DNA of 18,880 nucleotides from UBA2336 sp964538575. GTDB taxonomy: Bacteria; Bacteroidota; Bacteroidia; Cytophagales; Cyclobacteriaceae. How positions within the stretch are numbered: position 1 is the first letter of the stretch; the number at the start of each line of letters is the position of its first letter. Made by a program: the position numbers and the translations under genes. Shown in pieces: positions 1-8,095 of the stretch. The notes under the pieces are model-generated. The model was not told where the DNA came from and ran no database searches. It was given only the letters and a program-made list of their open reading frames with translations. The stretch covers positions 1-18,880 of the forward strand of contig CAZIGG010000055.1 of NCBI GenBank assembly GCA_964538575.1, in the 5' to 3' direction.

Positions 1-2702
1 CTCATCTTGGTGTACCGGGCACAGACCTAAAATGGTATAGTGAGTCAGGTACTATTATAACTCCAATTGCTGACGATAATCTTCCCACACCTGCCGAACT
101 TAGCATATCAACCAATGCAGCAGCAGTGTATAACTTCAGTGTCAGTCAAACGGAAACAGTCAACTTTTGTGAAGGGCCAAAAACACCGCTAACGGTAACC
201 GTGCAGGCATTACCCGTCATCAGCATCGCACCCACTGGAAACCCTATTGAAATTTGCACTACAACTCCTGCTAATCTTAAGCTTACACCTACTGATCAGG
301 GGAACCCCGCACCAGGGTTAAGTTGGACTGTTGATCCTCCACCGGCAGGCACACCAGGTGTTCTAACAAATTTCAATAGCCTGGATGGAACGGTTGAGTT
401 AAACCCATTAACGGGCCAGCCTGGCACCTATACGATACGTTACACCTATACCAATGGAGCGGGCTGTTCCAGCTCAGGTACCCGGGATGTTAGAATTTTC
501 CCTACGGTGACACCCGTTATTTCCATTGAAGATGTATGTAACGGATCGCCTGCAATTATTAACAATACATCAGTCATAAACCCTGCTACTGCTACTTCTA
601 CAATCTCCAGAGCAGAATGGACTTTTGGAGATGGAAAATTAGTTCCATTTGGGCCACCTGGAAGTTATAATGCTTTAATTGATCCAGCCTTAGATCCGGG
701 CATCACCTCGGGCACCTACGAAAACCCACGACATATTTACCCTGATGTCGGAACCGGCCAATCAACCTTCCAACTCTCTGGGGTTTTAGTAACCTCCGAT
801 GGATGCTCATATGTAGTTCCGCAAAAGCCTGTAACGGTTACACCGTTGCCAATAGCTAATTTTACATCTGCAAATGTATGCGTTAATTCTGTAACTAATT
901 TTGCAGCCAACGCGAATATTCCCATCCAAAACTACAATTGGGATTTTGCAAAAAATGGTATCCTAAATCCAGGTACTAGTTCGAGTGCCAGTAATGAGGC
1001 AGCCTTTACCTATACCGCAACCGGGAAAGACACCGTGAGGCTAGTGGTTACCACCAGTGCAGGTTGTCAGGACATTGTAGAGAAACCAATATTCAGCGTC
1101 CCTAATTACACCGCCATTTCTGCTACGAATGCTTATACGCAGGATTTTGCCACCAATGACGGATGGATTACCGGAGGCCGGAATTCTTCGTGGGCATTTG
1201 GTACCCCCGATGGTGCCGTAATTAAAGGTGATGCTTCCTTGAATCCCTCAACAGGAAAAGCATGGGTAACAAATTTAACAGGCGATAATAATGCAAATGA
1301 AAGTTCATGGATGCTAAGCGGTTGCTTTAATTTTGGCAGTGCTTTAAAACCGGTAATTTCAGTGGATATATGGTCCGACAATCCTACAGGCGTGGACGGA
1401 GCCGTACTGCAATACAATGATACCGGTAATATAGAAGATGCTGTTGATCTGAGCGATCCTGATGGTGCCTGGGTGACTATTGGCGCTGTAGGCTCGGGCA
1501 TTAATTGGTATGACGACCAGGGTATCTCGAACAGTCCTGGCAACCAAACAACGACAAGCGCAGGATGGACCGGCAGAGACAGCCAGTGGAAAAGGGCAAT
1601 TTATAAACTTGATCCCCTCATTGGAAAGTCAAAAGTTGTTCTAAGGATTGCCTTTGCCAGTTCGCAGCCTCGCGGTGATGGTTTTGCTTTTGATAACTTT
1701 TTTGTCGGTGAACGAAACCGTATTGTGCTGCTCGAGAACTTTACAAATTCTTCAGTTACCGGCCCACCACCTGTTAATCATAATCTAAACAACTACCAAA
1801 ACTTTGGAAATTCAGCTGAGCTTGTGAAGATTCAATACCATACTGCTTTTCCGGGTGATGATCCTGTTAATGCATTGAATGAACAGATGCATAATGCTCG
1901 CACAGCTTTTTACGGAATCACCCAGGCTCCCACGCTCCGCATGGATGGGAATTTCGAAAGCGGAATCATATCATCATGGCTCTCACCTTTGTATGATGAC
2001 CGGGTGTTAACGCCTGCTGCTATCAAACTTAATGTAACTGCTGTTAAAGACATATCCGCAGGTGTAGTGAAAATTAATACCACCGTTGAAAACACAACCA
2101 GTCAACCGATACCTACTGCCGGGGTTAATATCTTTACCATAATCGTTGAGAAAACGGTTAATGATGCGGCACTTTTGGGAAGCAGCGGCAATAGTCAGTA
2201 TAAATTTGTAGCCAAACAAATGCTGCCCTCACCCTCCGGTGTACCCATCTCACAGGCAAGCATTGCTCCTGGCGCTTCAGCAGCCTATCATGCACCTGAA
2301 GTAATATGGGATAAGAAAAACGGGGATGCCATCGTTGTCTTTGTTCAATCCATCATGGGAAATAAAGATGTATACCAGGCGTACTTCCTCGATGCTCCTA
2401 CTGAAGACGATCAACCTGATGTAATCACCGGCATCGAGGATCCTCAATATGCGGAGAACATCAACCTCTACCCTAACCCGGCCAACCGGGAAGTAAACAT
2501 TGAATTACCGGCAGCGGTTAACAAGCCTACCCCGGTGGCATTGTATGATGCGTTCGGGCGGGTTGTTTACCAGTCTGTGTTTAAAGCAGGTGAACGAACC
2601 AAAACTATTTCAACGGCAAGCTTTGCAGATGGTATTTATATGATGCAGTTGCTTGCCCCGCAGGGAAGTAAGGTGACCCGGAAAGTGATGGTGAAGCACT
2701 AG
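1..2702 (+). CDS. Secreted multi-domain protein with T9SS sorting domain (5' end outside window)
   Basis: The reading frame is open to the left edge (codons run from base 3 with no stop), so this is the C-terminal ~900 residues of a larger protein; the internal GTG at 126 is not a real start. In order it shows Ig/adhesin-like repeats with spaced cysteines (to about base 530), two PKD-like domains (about 530-840 with WTFGDG, then 840-1110 with YNWDF), a MAM or choice-of-anchor-J-like jelly-roll region (about 1130-1710), and a thioredoxin-like or Omp28-like region (about 1716-2010). After a further beta-rich stretch comes a C-terminal sorting domain (about 2440-2699) with the LYPNPA motif and the final GxY...V-R-K-x-x-V-K pattern. 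Such proteins are exported by the Sec route, cross the outer membrane by type IX secretion, and are released or anchored through the sorting domain. The role is probably adhesion or surface display, which is inference. No partner gene is visible. A terminator follows directly. Confidence 0.9.
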   Translation, partial: HLGVPGTDLKWYSESGTIITPIADDNLPTPAELSISTNAAAVYNFSVSQTETVNFCEGPKTPLTVTVQALPVISIAPTGNPIEICTTTPANLKLTPTDQGNPAPGLSWTVDPPPAGTPGVLTNFNSLDGTVELNPLTGQPGTYTIRYTYTNGAGCSSSGTRDVRIFPTVTPVISIEDVCNGSPAIINNTSVINPATATSTISRAEWTFGDGKLVPFGPPGSYNALIDPALDPGITSGTYENPRHIYPDVGTGQSTFQLSGVLVTSDGCSYVVPQKPVTVTPLPIANFTSANVCVNSVTNFAANANIPIQNYNWDFAKNGILNPGTSSSASNEAAFTYTATGKDTVRLVVTTSAGCQDIVEKPIFSVPNYTAISATNAYTQDFATNDGWITGGRNSSWAFGTPDGAVIKGDASLNPSTGKAWVTNLTGDNNANESSWMLSGCFNFGSALKPVISVDIWSDNPTGVDGAVLQYNDTGNIEDAVDLSDPDGAWVTIGAVGSGINWYDDQGISNSPGNQTTTSAGWTGRDSQWKRAIYKLDPLIGKSKVVLRIAFASSQPRGDGFAFDNFFVGERNRIVLLENFTNSSVTGPPPVNHNLNNYQNFGNSAELVKIQYHTAFPGDDPVNALNEQMHNARTAFYGITQAPTLRMDGNFESGIISSWLSPLYDDRVLTPAAIKLNVTAVKDISAGVVKINTTVENTTSQPIPTAGVNIFTIIVEKTVNDAALLGSSGNSQYKFVAKQMLPSPSGVPISQASIAPGASAAYHAPEVIWDKKNGDAIVVFVQSIMGNKDVYQAYFLDAPTEDDQPDVITGIEDPQYAENINLYPNPANREVNIELPAAVNKPTPVALYDAFGRVVYQSVFKAGERTKTISTASFADGIYMMQLLAPQGSKVTRKVMVKH

Positions 2703-2724
2703 TTAATAACTCCGTAACACATTT

Positions 2725-2750
2725 AAAAGCCGCCTTCGGGCGGCTTTTTT
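2725..2750 (+). terminator. Rho-independent terminator after the T9SS protein gene
   Basis: A perfect 6-bp GC-rich stem (GCCGCC / GGCGGC) with a TTCG tetraloop is followed by six T residues and preceded by AAAA, which makes it nearly bidirectional. It lies 22 nt after the stop codon of the secreted protein and separates it from the ATPase gene. Confidence 0.93.
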
Positions 2751-2846
2751 AAGCATCTTACCCGATCACCCGAAAAAATAACCACAAAAAGTTCAGGGTA
2801 TTTTATTAATTTACCATGAAAATCAGTACTATTAGTCCTGTTTTTC

Positions 2847-4004
2847 ATGGTATTAAAAAGAGAGATTTATCCGTTATTGAAGGAATTACTGGCATTTTTT
2901 CCCGCAGTGGGCTTACTTGGCCCAAGACAGGTTGGAAAAACTACGCTGGCAAAGGTGATAGCCTCCGCAGGAAATGGCAAAGCCATTTACCTGGATTTAG
3001 AATCCGCGCGGGACCGGGCCAGGCTACAGGCAGCTCACTTGTTTCTTAAAGATTACGAAAACCAGTTAGTCATCCTGGACGAAATTCATTTTATGCCTGA
3101 GCTATTGTCGGAACTGCGTTCAATTATTGATGAAAACAGAAGGCCGGGTCGGTTTATAATTTTAGGTTCTGCTTCACCCGAATTATTACAAAAGAGCGCT
3201 GAATCACTGGCTGGCCGCATCGGCTATCTTGAACTTACACCCTTTATGATGGAAGAAATTCAGGAAAACGATCAACAAAAACTTTGGTTAAGAGGGGGAT
3301 TTCCCGATTCATTCCTGGCGCCTTCTGACGCGCTGAGTTTTACCTGGAGAAAAAACTTTGTAAAGACATACGTGGAGCGTGATTTGCCTCAACTTGGATT
3401 GAACGTACAGGCCACGGTCATAGAACGCTTTTGGAAAATGTTATCGGGTGTACAAGGCGCTGTATGGAATGCAGAGAATTTTTCGCGGTCGATGGGCCTT
3501 ACTGCGAAGACGATAAATGGCTATCTGAATTTCATGGAAAACACCTTCCTGGTCCATCGTCTTCTCCCCTATTCAGCCAATGTGAAAAAACGTCTGGTTA
3601 AGTCACCTAAAGTTTATATACGGGATTCCGGGATTCTCCATTTTCTGCTTGACCTGAAAGTGATGGATGATTTGAAAAACAATATCAGTATAGGAGCTTC
3701 GTGGGAGGGGTTTGTGATCGAGCAGATAAGAAGAAAATTCCGGGATGAATTCCAGTATTACTTTTATCGGACACACCAGGGAACTGAATGCGATTTGATT
3801 ATGGTGAAAAAAAACTCAATTGTGGCGGCTATCGAAATAAAATATTCCCTGAACCCTGTATTTACAAAGGGATTAAAACTTTCAATGGCTGATCTCCAGG
3901 CCAGTCAAGGGTATATTATAGTACCAGGCGGTAAGCCTTACCCCGTATCTGAAAAAACAAAGGTTATTTCACTCAACGATTTTTTAACGTTAGAGAATTT
4001 TTGA
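2847..4004 (+). CDS. AAA family ATPase with C-terminal DUF4143 domain
   Basis: 385 residues. The N-terminal AAA_14-type ATPase domain has Walker A GPRQVGKTT (25-33) and Walker B LVILDEI (74-80), followed by a GSASPEL segment near 110 that fits sensor 1. The C-terminal half carries a winged-helix-like stretch (about 185-230) and then the DUF4143 region, whose GTECDLIMV...IEIKYS pattern (about 305-325) looks like a PD-(D/E)xK nuclease-type core. The length is usual for this family, which is common in bacteria and archaea, is often multi-copy, and has no settled function. An upstream ATG (2816) is in another frame; 2847 is the first ATG in this frame after a stop at 2817. The gene stands alone, after a terminator and 135 nt before terC. 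No toxin, integrase or partner gene is next to it, so a defence or mobile role cannot be argued from context. Confidence 0.9.
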   Translation: MVLKREIYPLLKELLAFFPAVGLLGPRQVGKTTLAKVIASAGNGKAIYLDLESARDRARLQAAHLFLKDYENQLVILDEIHFMPELLSELRSIIDENRRPGRFIILGSASPELLQKSAESLAGRIGYLELTPFMMEEIQENDQQKLWLRGGFPDSFLAPSDALSFTWRKNFVKTYVERDLPQLGLNVQATVIERFWKMLSGVQGAVWNAENFSRSMGLTAKTINGYLNFMENTFLVHRLLPYSANVKKRLVKSPKVYIRDSGILHFLLDLKVMDDLKNNISIGASWEGFVIEQIRRKFRDEFQYYFYRTHQGTECDLIMVKKNSIVAAIEIKYSLNPVFTKGLKLSMADLQASQGYIIVPGGKPYPVSEKTKVISLNDFLTLENF

Positions 4005-4072
4005 AAGGCCGGAGTAGGGGGAAAAATATCATTTTATTCCCTTAAATCAGTCATTATAAAGCTTTTTAGCGG

Positions 4073-4103
4073 TTGCAGGAGTACGTTACTTATCCTATTT
4101 TTA
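4073..4103 (+). promoter_or_regulatory. Candidate Bacteroidota-type promoter for the terC unit
   Basis: TTG (4073-4075), a 20-nt spacer, then TATTTTTA (4096-4103), which differs from the TAnnTTTG -7 consensus only in the last base. It sits 36 nt before the terC start codon. The assignment is by motif matching only. Confidence 0.35.
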
Positions 4104-4139
4104 AATCCCGATCAACCACTAAACTGAAGGCGCTCCTGC

Positions 4140-4934
4140 ATGGAAATTTTCCTCAAACCCGAAGCCTGGCTCGCGCTGCTGACGCTTACCTTTTTTGAAG
4201 TCGTGCTGGGAATCGATAATGTTATTTTCATTTCCATTGTCTCTAACAAGCTGCCTGTAGAATTGCGGACTAAAGCCCGGAACATTGGTTTAGCGCTTGC
4301 GATGATTGTGCGCATTCTGCTTTTACTTGCCATTACCTGGGTAATTACCTTTACTCAACCTTTATTTTCATTGTCGGATATTATTTCAACGTCCGTTGTA
4401 GAGTGGATCGGCATTGACGACCATGCATTCAGTGGAAGAGATCTTATTTTGATGTTCGGGGGAATGTTTCTGATCGCAAAAAGTACACGGGAAATCGGAC
4501 ATGAGATGGAAGGAGATGATGAAATCGATACAGCATCAGTCGCTAAAGTCAACTTTACCGGAACTATTGTACAGATTATATTCCTGGACATTATTTTCTC
4601 CTTCGATTCCATTCTTACAGCCGTTGGATTAACGGATCAACGACCGATCATGATTGCCGCAGTTGTTATTTCCATCGGTATTATGATGCTGTTCTCCGGG
4701 AGAATCAGCGACTTCATACACAAACATCCATCCATGGAAGTACTGGCGCTCGGATTCCTGATCCTGATCGGCTTTATGCTTTTCCTGGAAGGATTAGACT
4801 ATGACATTCCGAAAGGGTACATGTACTTTGCCGTTGCGTTTTCGTTATTGATTGAGTTTGTCAACATCCGGGTGCGCGGCAGCAGTAAAAAGAAAAAGAA
4901 ACCCGCACCTACTGAAGACGAAATCCATGTCTGA
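4140..4934 (+). CDS. TerC family integral membrane metal transporter
   Basis: 264 residues with about seven predicted membrane segments. The family signature is clear: FFEVVLGIDNVIF (18-30) with acidic residues E20 and D26, and a second acidic membrane motif LDIIFSFDSI (149-158) with D150 and D156, matching the internal repeat of TerC proteins. A lysine-rich cytoplasmic tail follows the last helix. Characterised TerC members (E. coli Alx, Bacillus YkoY/YceF) export Mn2+ and help to metalate secreted enzymes; a manganese or similar divalent export role is the best inference. It is the first gene of a four-gene unit, and its last 8 bases overlap the start of the next gene (ATGTCTGA), which suggests translational coupling. 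The tellurite-resistance name is historical; no other ter genes are here. Confidence 0.9.
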   Translation: MEIFLKPEAWLALLTLTFFEVVLGIDNVIFISIVSNKLPVELRTKARNIGLALAMIVRILLLLAITWVITFTQPLFSLSDIISTSVVEWIGIDDHAFSGRDLILMFGGMFLIAKSTREIGHEMEGDDEIDTASVAKVNFTGTIVQIIFLDIIFSFDSILTAVGLTDQRPIMIAAVVISIGIMMLFSGRISDFIHKHPSMEVLALGFLILIGFMLFLEGLDYDIPKGYMYFAVAFSLLIEFVNIRVRGSSKKKKKPAPTEDEIHV

Positions 4935-5454
4935 CGAACACCTACGTTACCCGGTTGGAAAATTTCAGCCGAAAGAATCTTACTCATCAGAAGAGATTGA
5001 AAAATTTATTACTGCCATAGAGGCCGCTCCTGAAAAAATCAGTGAAGTTTTTAAAAAGCTTTCACCAAAACAGCTTGATACTCCGTATCGTGATGGCGGC
5101 TGGACAGCGCGGCAAGTACTGCATCACCTGGCGGACAGCCACATGCACGCGTACATCCGGTTTAAATGGACGTTAACAGAGGATAGCCCAACGATTAAAG
5201 CTTACGATGAAAAGCGCTGGGCGGAAACGTATGAGATTGCGCAGGACCCGGTGTTGTCCGTAAACCTGCTGAAAGCGCTTCATGCGAAATGGATAACACT
5301 TTTAAGTGCTTTAAAGCCTTCAGACTACGCGAAGTATTTTGTTCATCCGGAAACCGGTAAGCACGTTCGGCTTGACCGGTTAGCTGCTACCTATGCGTGG
5401 CATGGCGAGCATCACCTGGGGCATCTTAAAATTATTTCAGATCTCGGATTTTAG
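4927..5454 (+). CDS. DinB superfamily, YfiT/BstA-type metal-dependent thiol transferase
   Basis: 175 residues from the ATG at 4927, which overlaps the terC stop. The frame is open further upstream (to 4852), but that extension lies inside terC and does not resemble the family. The protein matches the YfiT group: a four-helix DinB bundle with HHLADSH (66-72) and WHGEHHLGH (158-166). The expected metal-binding triad is H67, H159 and H163. YfiT of Bacillus binds nickel, and related BstA proteins are S-transferases that join bacillithiol to electrophiles. Many Bacteroidota make bacillithiol, so a detoxification role is plausible, but the thiol and substrate are inferred. Its stop codon shares a base with the next gene's GTG start. 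Confidence 0.88.
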   Translation: MSDEHLRYPVGKFQPKESYSSEEIEKFITAIEAAPEKISEVFKKLSPKQLDTPYRDGGWTARQVLHHLADSHMHAYIRFKWTLTEDSPTIKAYDEKRWAETYEIAQDPVLSVNLLKALHAKWITLLSALKPSDYAKYFVHPETGKHVRLDRLAATYAWHGEHHLGHLKIISDLGF

Positions 5455-6389
5455 TGGAGTATAAAGCGCCTTTTTTCCTTTTCAACGCACACTTCGAAAC
5501 TATCTTCCCGTCACAATTCCGAAGCGTAAAGCTTACGCCCTATCAGCGTGAGCGAATTGATACTCCAGATAACGATTTTCTTGACCTCGATTGGTTAAAG
5601 CAGGATTCCAAAAAGCTTGTCATTATCTCACACGGGTTAGAAGGTGACACAACCCGAGCCTACATAAAAGGCATGGCCAAAGCTTTCTTTGAAAAAGGGT
5701 ATGATGTGCTTGCCTGGAATTACCGGGGCTGTAGTGGAGAAATTAATAAAGCGCTTCGCTTTTATCACAGCGGAGCAACGGATGACCTCGCGGCCGTAGT
5801 TGACCATGCAAGCAACAAATCCTATGATGAAATGAATTTAATCGGGTTTAGCCTGGGCGGGAACCTCACCCTCAAATACCTGGGAGAAGAACGCACACGG
5901 CCCGAACGGTTAAGAAAAGCAGTTACATTTTCAGTACCAATGGATCTACACACCAGTTGCACTAAAATTTCGAAACCTTCTAATTGGGTATATTCGAGAC
6001 GCTTTCTCCAGAGCCTGCGCAAAAAGGTTTTGGAGAAATCGAAAGTTATGCGTGAACTGGACGCTTCGGGTTTACACAACGCACGTACGCTGCAGGAATT
6101 TGATGATATCTTTACCGGACCGATTCACGGTTTTAAAAATGCCGTTGATTACTACACACAATCAAGCTCGATAAAAGTGGTGGCGAACATTAAAATCCCA
6201 ACGCTCATTGTAAACGCAAAAAACGATCCGTTCTTAAGCCCGGAATGTTACCCGGAAGATTTATTAAGAGATCATCCCTCTGTTACATTCGAAAGTCCGG
6301 AACGTGGCGGACATGTGGGCTTCACACAATTCACCAAAAATGGTTTATATTGGTCTGAAGAGCGGGCCCTTGAATTTTTAAGCCGCTAA
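5454..6389 (+). CDS. YheT-family alpha/beta hydrolase
   Basis: 311 residues starting at GTG, which overlaps the preceding stop by one base (TAGTG). The family hallmarks are present: the N-terminal FNAHFETIFPS, the SHGLEGDTTRAY oxyanion region (59-70), YRGCSGE (90-96), the nucleophile elbow GFSLGGN with Ser133, Asp258 in NAKNDPF, and His287 in GGHVGF, so the catalytic triad is complete. YheT/ABHD1-3 relatives are presumed carboxylesterases or lipases; the physiological substrate is unknown. The length is normal and no signal peptide is visible, so it is probably cytoplasmic. Its place between a thiol transferase and an SRAP protein suggests a housekeeping detoxification set, but this is inference from position alone. 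Confidence 0.9.
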   Translation: MEYKAPFFLFNAHFETIFPSQFRSVKLTPYQRERIDTPDNDFLDLDWLKQDSKKLVIISHGLEGDTTRAYIKGMAKAFFEKGYDVLAWNYRGCSGEINKALRFYHSGATDDLAAVVDHASNKSYDEMNLIGFSLGGNLTLKYLGEERTRPERLRKAVTFSVPMDLHTSCTKISKPSNWVYSRRFLQSLRKKVLEKSKVMRELDASGLHNARTLQEFDDIFTGPIHGFKNAVDYYTQSSSIKVVANIKIPTLIVNAKNDPFLSPECYPEDLLRDHPSVTFESPERGGHVGFTQFTKNGLYWSEERALEFLSR

Positions 6390-6396
6390 AGATATT

Positions 6397-7095
6397 ATGG
6401 TTGACCGGTACAGTCTTACCACACCTGCTACGTTGCTGGCCGAACGTTTTTCGGTAGAAGTCGCGGATCATTACAAACCCCGCTATAATGCTGCTCCTAC
6501 CCAGTTATTGCCTGTAATAACAAGTTCTGGTTCATCGGGTATCTCCTGGTTTTACTGGGGCCGGCCGCCACACTTTGCTAAAAGTAAAAACCTTGCTGAA
6601 AAAATCATTAACCTTTCCGCTGAAACCCTACTGGAGCGTCCGGTACTAAAAAAGATGCTCATACAAAACCGGTGCATCATTCCGGCTGACGGGTTTTATG
6701 TCTGGAAGAAAGTGGGAAAGAAAACAGCTATTCCGCACCGGGTTACCGAAGCTTCACAGAAACCTTTTTCCTTCGCAGGTCTTTGGGAAGAATTTGAAGA
6801 TGAGGATGGATCGATGGTACATGCGTTTACCATCATTACCATCCAATCCAATGAGCTGATTCTTGCATTCAATGAACGAATGCCGGTAATTTTCGACAAG
6901 GTTCAGGAAGAAATCTGGCTTAATCCTCACAGCTCAGAAACCGAACTGACAAACATCCTGAAAGCTTATCCATCCAACAAGATGGGAATTTATACGGTAT
7001 CTTCTTTGATTAACAATCCGGCCAAGGATCACCCCTCCCTTATTCTGCCTGCTCCCGCAAGCGATCAGCACGGAAACCTTACGCTATTCGATTAG
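6397..7095 (+). CDS. SRAP (YedK/HMCES-like) family protein lacking key catalytic residues
   Basis: 232 residues starting 7 nt after the yheT-like stop. The fold signatures of SOS-response-associated peptidase proteins are all there: RYNAAPTQ (29-36), FYWGRPP (52-58), NLSAET (72-77), CIIPADGFYVW (93-103), TIITIQSNEL, NERMPVIF (159-166) and VSSLINNP (201-208). Canonical members begin MCGR, and Cys2 forms the stable crosslink to abasic sites in single-stranded DNA, helped by the Glu of FYEW and the His of HxRMP. Here the start is MVDRY (Val2), the Glu is Val102, the His is Asn159, and the Arg of NARAET is Ser74; Asn72 remains. An in-frame stop at 6379 excludes an upstream start giving Cys2. Normal DNA-protein crosslink chemistry is therefore unlikely. 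It may be a binding-only paralogue or have another role. It meets the next gene tail to tail, 7 nt apart. Confidence 0.88.
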   Translation: MVDRYSLTTPATLLAERFSVEVADHYKPRYNAAPTQLLPVITSSGSSGISWFYWGRPPHFAKSKNLAEKIINLSAETLLERPVLKKMLIQNRCIIPADGFYVWKKVGKKTAIPHRVTEASQKPFSFAGLWEEFEDEDGSMVHAFTIITIQSNELILAFNERMPVIFDKVQEEIWLNPHSSETELTNILKAYPSNKMGIYTVSSLINNPAKDHPSLILPAPASDQHGNLTLFD

Positions 7096-7102
7096 AGAGG
7101 CG

Positions 7103-7957
7103 TCAGAAGCCGTCATCTTTTTCGTCTTCTTTCTTTGCCGGGTCTGCTTCTTCTTTTTTTGCAGGCTCTTTATCCTTTTTCTTGAACAGGCCTTTCTTTT
7201 TCGGTGCTGGTTTTACCTGCGCGGCAGGCTGAGCTGCACTCGTGGAGTCTTTCTGCTTCCCTTCGAAATCGTCATAGCCATAATCCTCATCCTCGCTTTG
7301 CAGGTTTTGGGTTGAGTCCTGGTCAGCGCTGGATTTATCCTTTTTGCTGAACAAACCTCCGAAGAATGCAAAAATACCTTTCTTCTGTTTTTTCTTTTTT
7401 GCCGCTTCCTTCTTGCTGGCTTCTGCCTTTTCCCTTAACAACTTAACATCAGGAAGTACAAGGATATCTTTTAAGTACCACATGTAATTATCCTGCTCGG
7501 TGTTAAATCCTATCGTATCTACATAATATTTGCGCTGAACAGGATTATACTTAAGCACCCGCACTTCCTTGTCGATTGAGATCATATAGACGCTATCCGT
7601 GCCAAGCGTATCAATCCGGATTACGGCTGTACTGTCGTACACATTCCGTTGAACGGAGTCAACACTCATACCGTTACCCTTCAGCGAATCGGGCACTACC
7701 GGCATAACAGGCTTCATAACTATTGTCTGCAAGCTTCGGTTCTTCTTTTTATAAGTGGTTGGTTCAGCGATCAAATACCTGTTCTTGCTGGCGGTGTAAA
7801 TCTTAGGGGTAGAATCTTCTTTGAAATAGCTGAATTTCTTTCGGAGCGCCTCCTTATCATAAATGTAGGCACTCTGGTAGGCAGGGCAGATCACCTTCTC
7901 GGTACAGGATACCAGGAAAGCACAAAATACCAGTACGACACCTAATGCCCTGATCAT
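7103..7957 (-). CDS. Putative lipoprotein with lysine-rich C-terminal tail, function unknown
   Basis: 284 residues. A short hydrophobic leader ends in a lipobox, FLVSC with Cys18 as the lipidated residue, so the protein should be a lipoprotein facing the periplasm or outer membrane. The middle (about 19-170) is a compact region beginning CPAYQSAYIYD, with many Tyr, Val and Asp residues and a WYLKDILVLPD segment. The last ~110 residues are low complexity: runs of Lys/Ala/Glu, two copies of a short KKGxF-type element (GIFAFFGGLFSKKDK and GLFKKKDK), and an acidic patch. I do not recognise a named family, although similar lipoproteins occur in related bacteria as far as I recall. It appears to be monocistronic; no partner is evident. 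Confidence 0.8.
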   Translation of the reverse strand: MIRALGVVLVFCAFLVSCTEKVICPAYQSAYIYDKEALRKKFSYFKEDSTPKIYTASKNRYLIAEPTTYKKKNRSLQTIVMKPVMPVVPDSLKGNGMSVDSVQRNVYDSTAVIRIDTLGTDSVYMISIDKEVRVLKYNPVQRKYYVDTIGFNTEQDNYMWYLKDILVLPDVKLLREKAEASKKEAAKKKKQKKGIFAFFGGLFSKKDKSSADQDSTQNLQSEDEDYGYDDFEGKQKDSTSAAQPAAQVKPAPKKKGLFKKKDKEPAKKEEADPAKKEDEKDDGF

Positions 7958-7974
7958 GGAAGGGGTAATTCAAG

Positions 7975-7982
7975 CAAAAATA
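7975..7982 (-). promoter_or_regulatory. Candidate -7 element for the lipoprotein gene
   Basis: Read on the minus strand this is TATTTTTG, a perfect match to the Bacteroidota TAnnTTTG -7 motif, ending 17 nt before the start codon. No convincing -33 TTTG is found at the usual distance, so support is moderate. Confidence 0.4.
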
Positions 7983-8095
7983 GTGATTTTCGTCACAAGT
8001 AATCCGAAAAAAAGTGAAGTTGTAACCTTCTGAAATCCAGTTTTTTAAAACATCGTTCTTTATGTAAAACTTCTATCAAAACGCTCTAAAAAGGC

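Noticed and set aside
2816..3049. Possible 77-residue gene upstream of and overlapping the ATPase
   Set aside because: It lies mostly inside the ATPase gene in another frame, and its translation resembles no family; the ATPase frame carries the Walker motifs.
2847..4004. Lone AAA/DUF4143 ATPase as a defence or mobile island
   Set aside because: No partner toxin, integrase, repeat or shift in base composition is visible around it; such ATPases are widespread singletons.
4019..4041. Inverted repeat GGGAA...TTCCC after the ATPase gene as a terminator
   Set aside because: The stem is short and AT-rich with a bulge, and no T tract follows it.
4852..4926. Longer N-terminus for the BstA-like protein
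   Set aside because: The extension lies within terC coding sequence and is unlike the family; the ATG at 4927 with the 8-nt overlap fits better.
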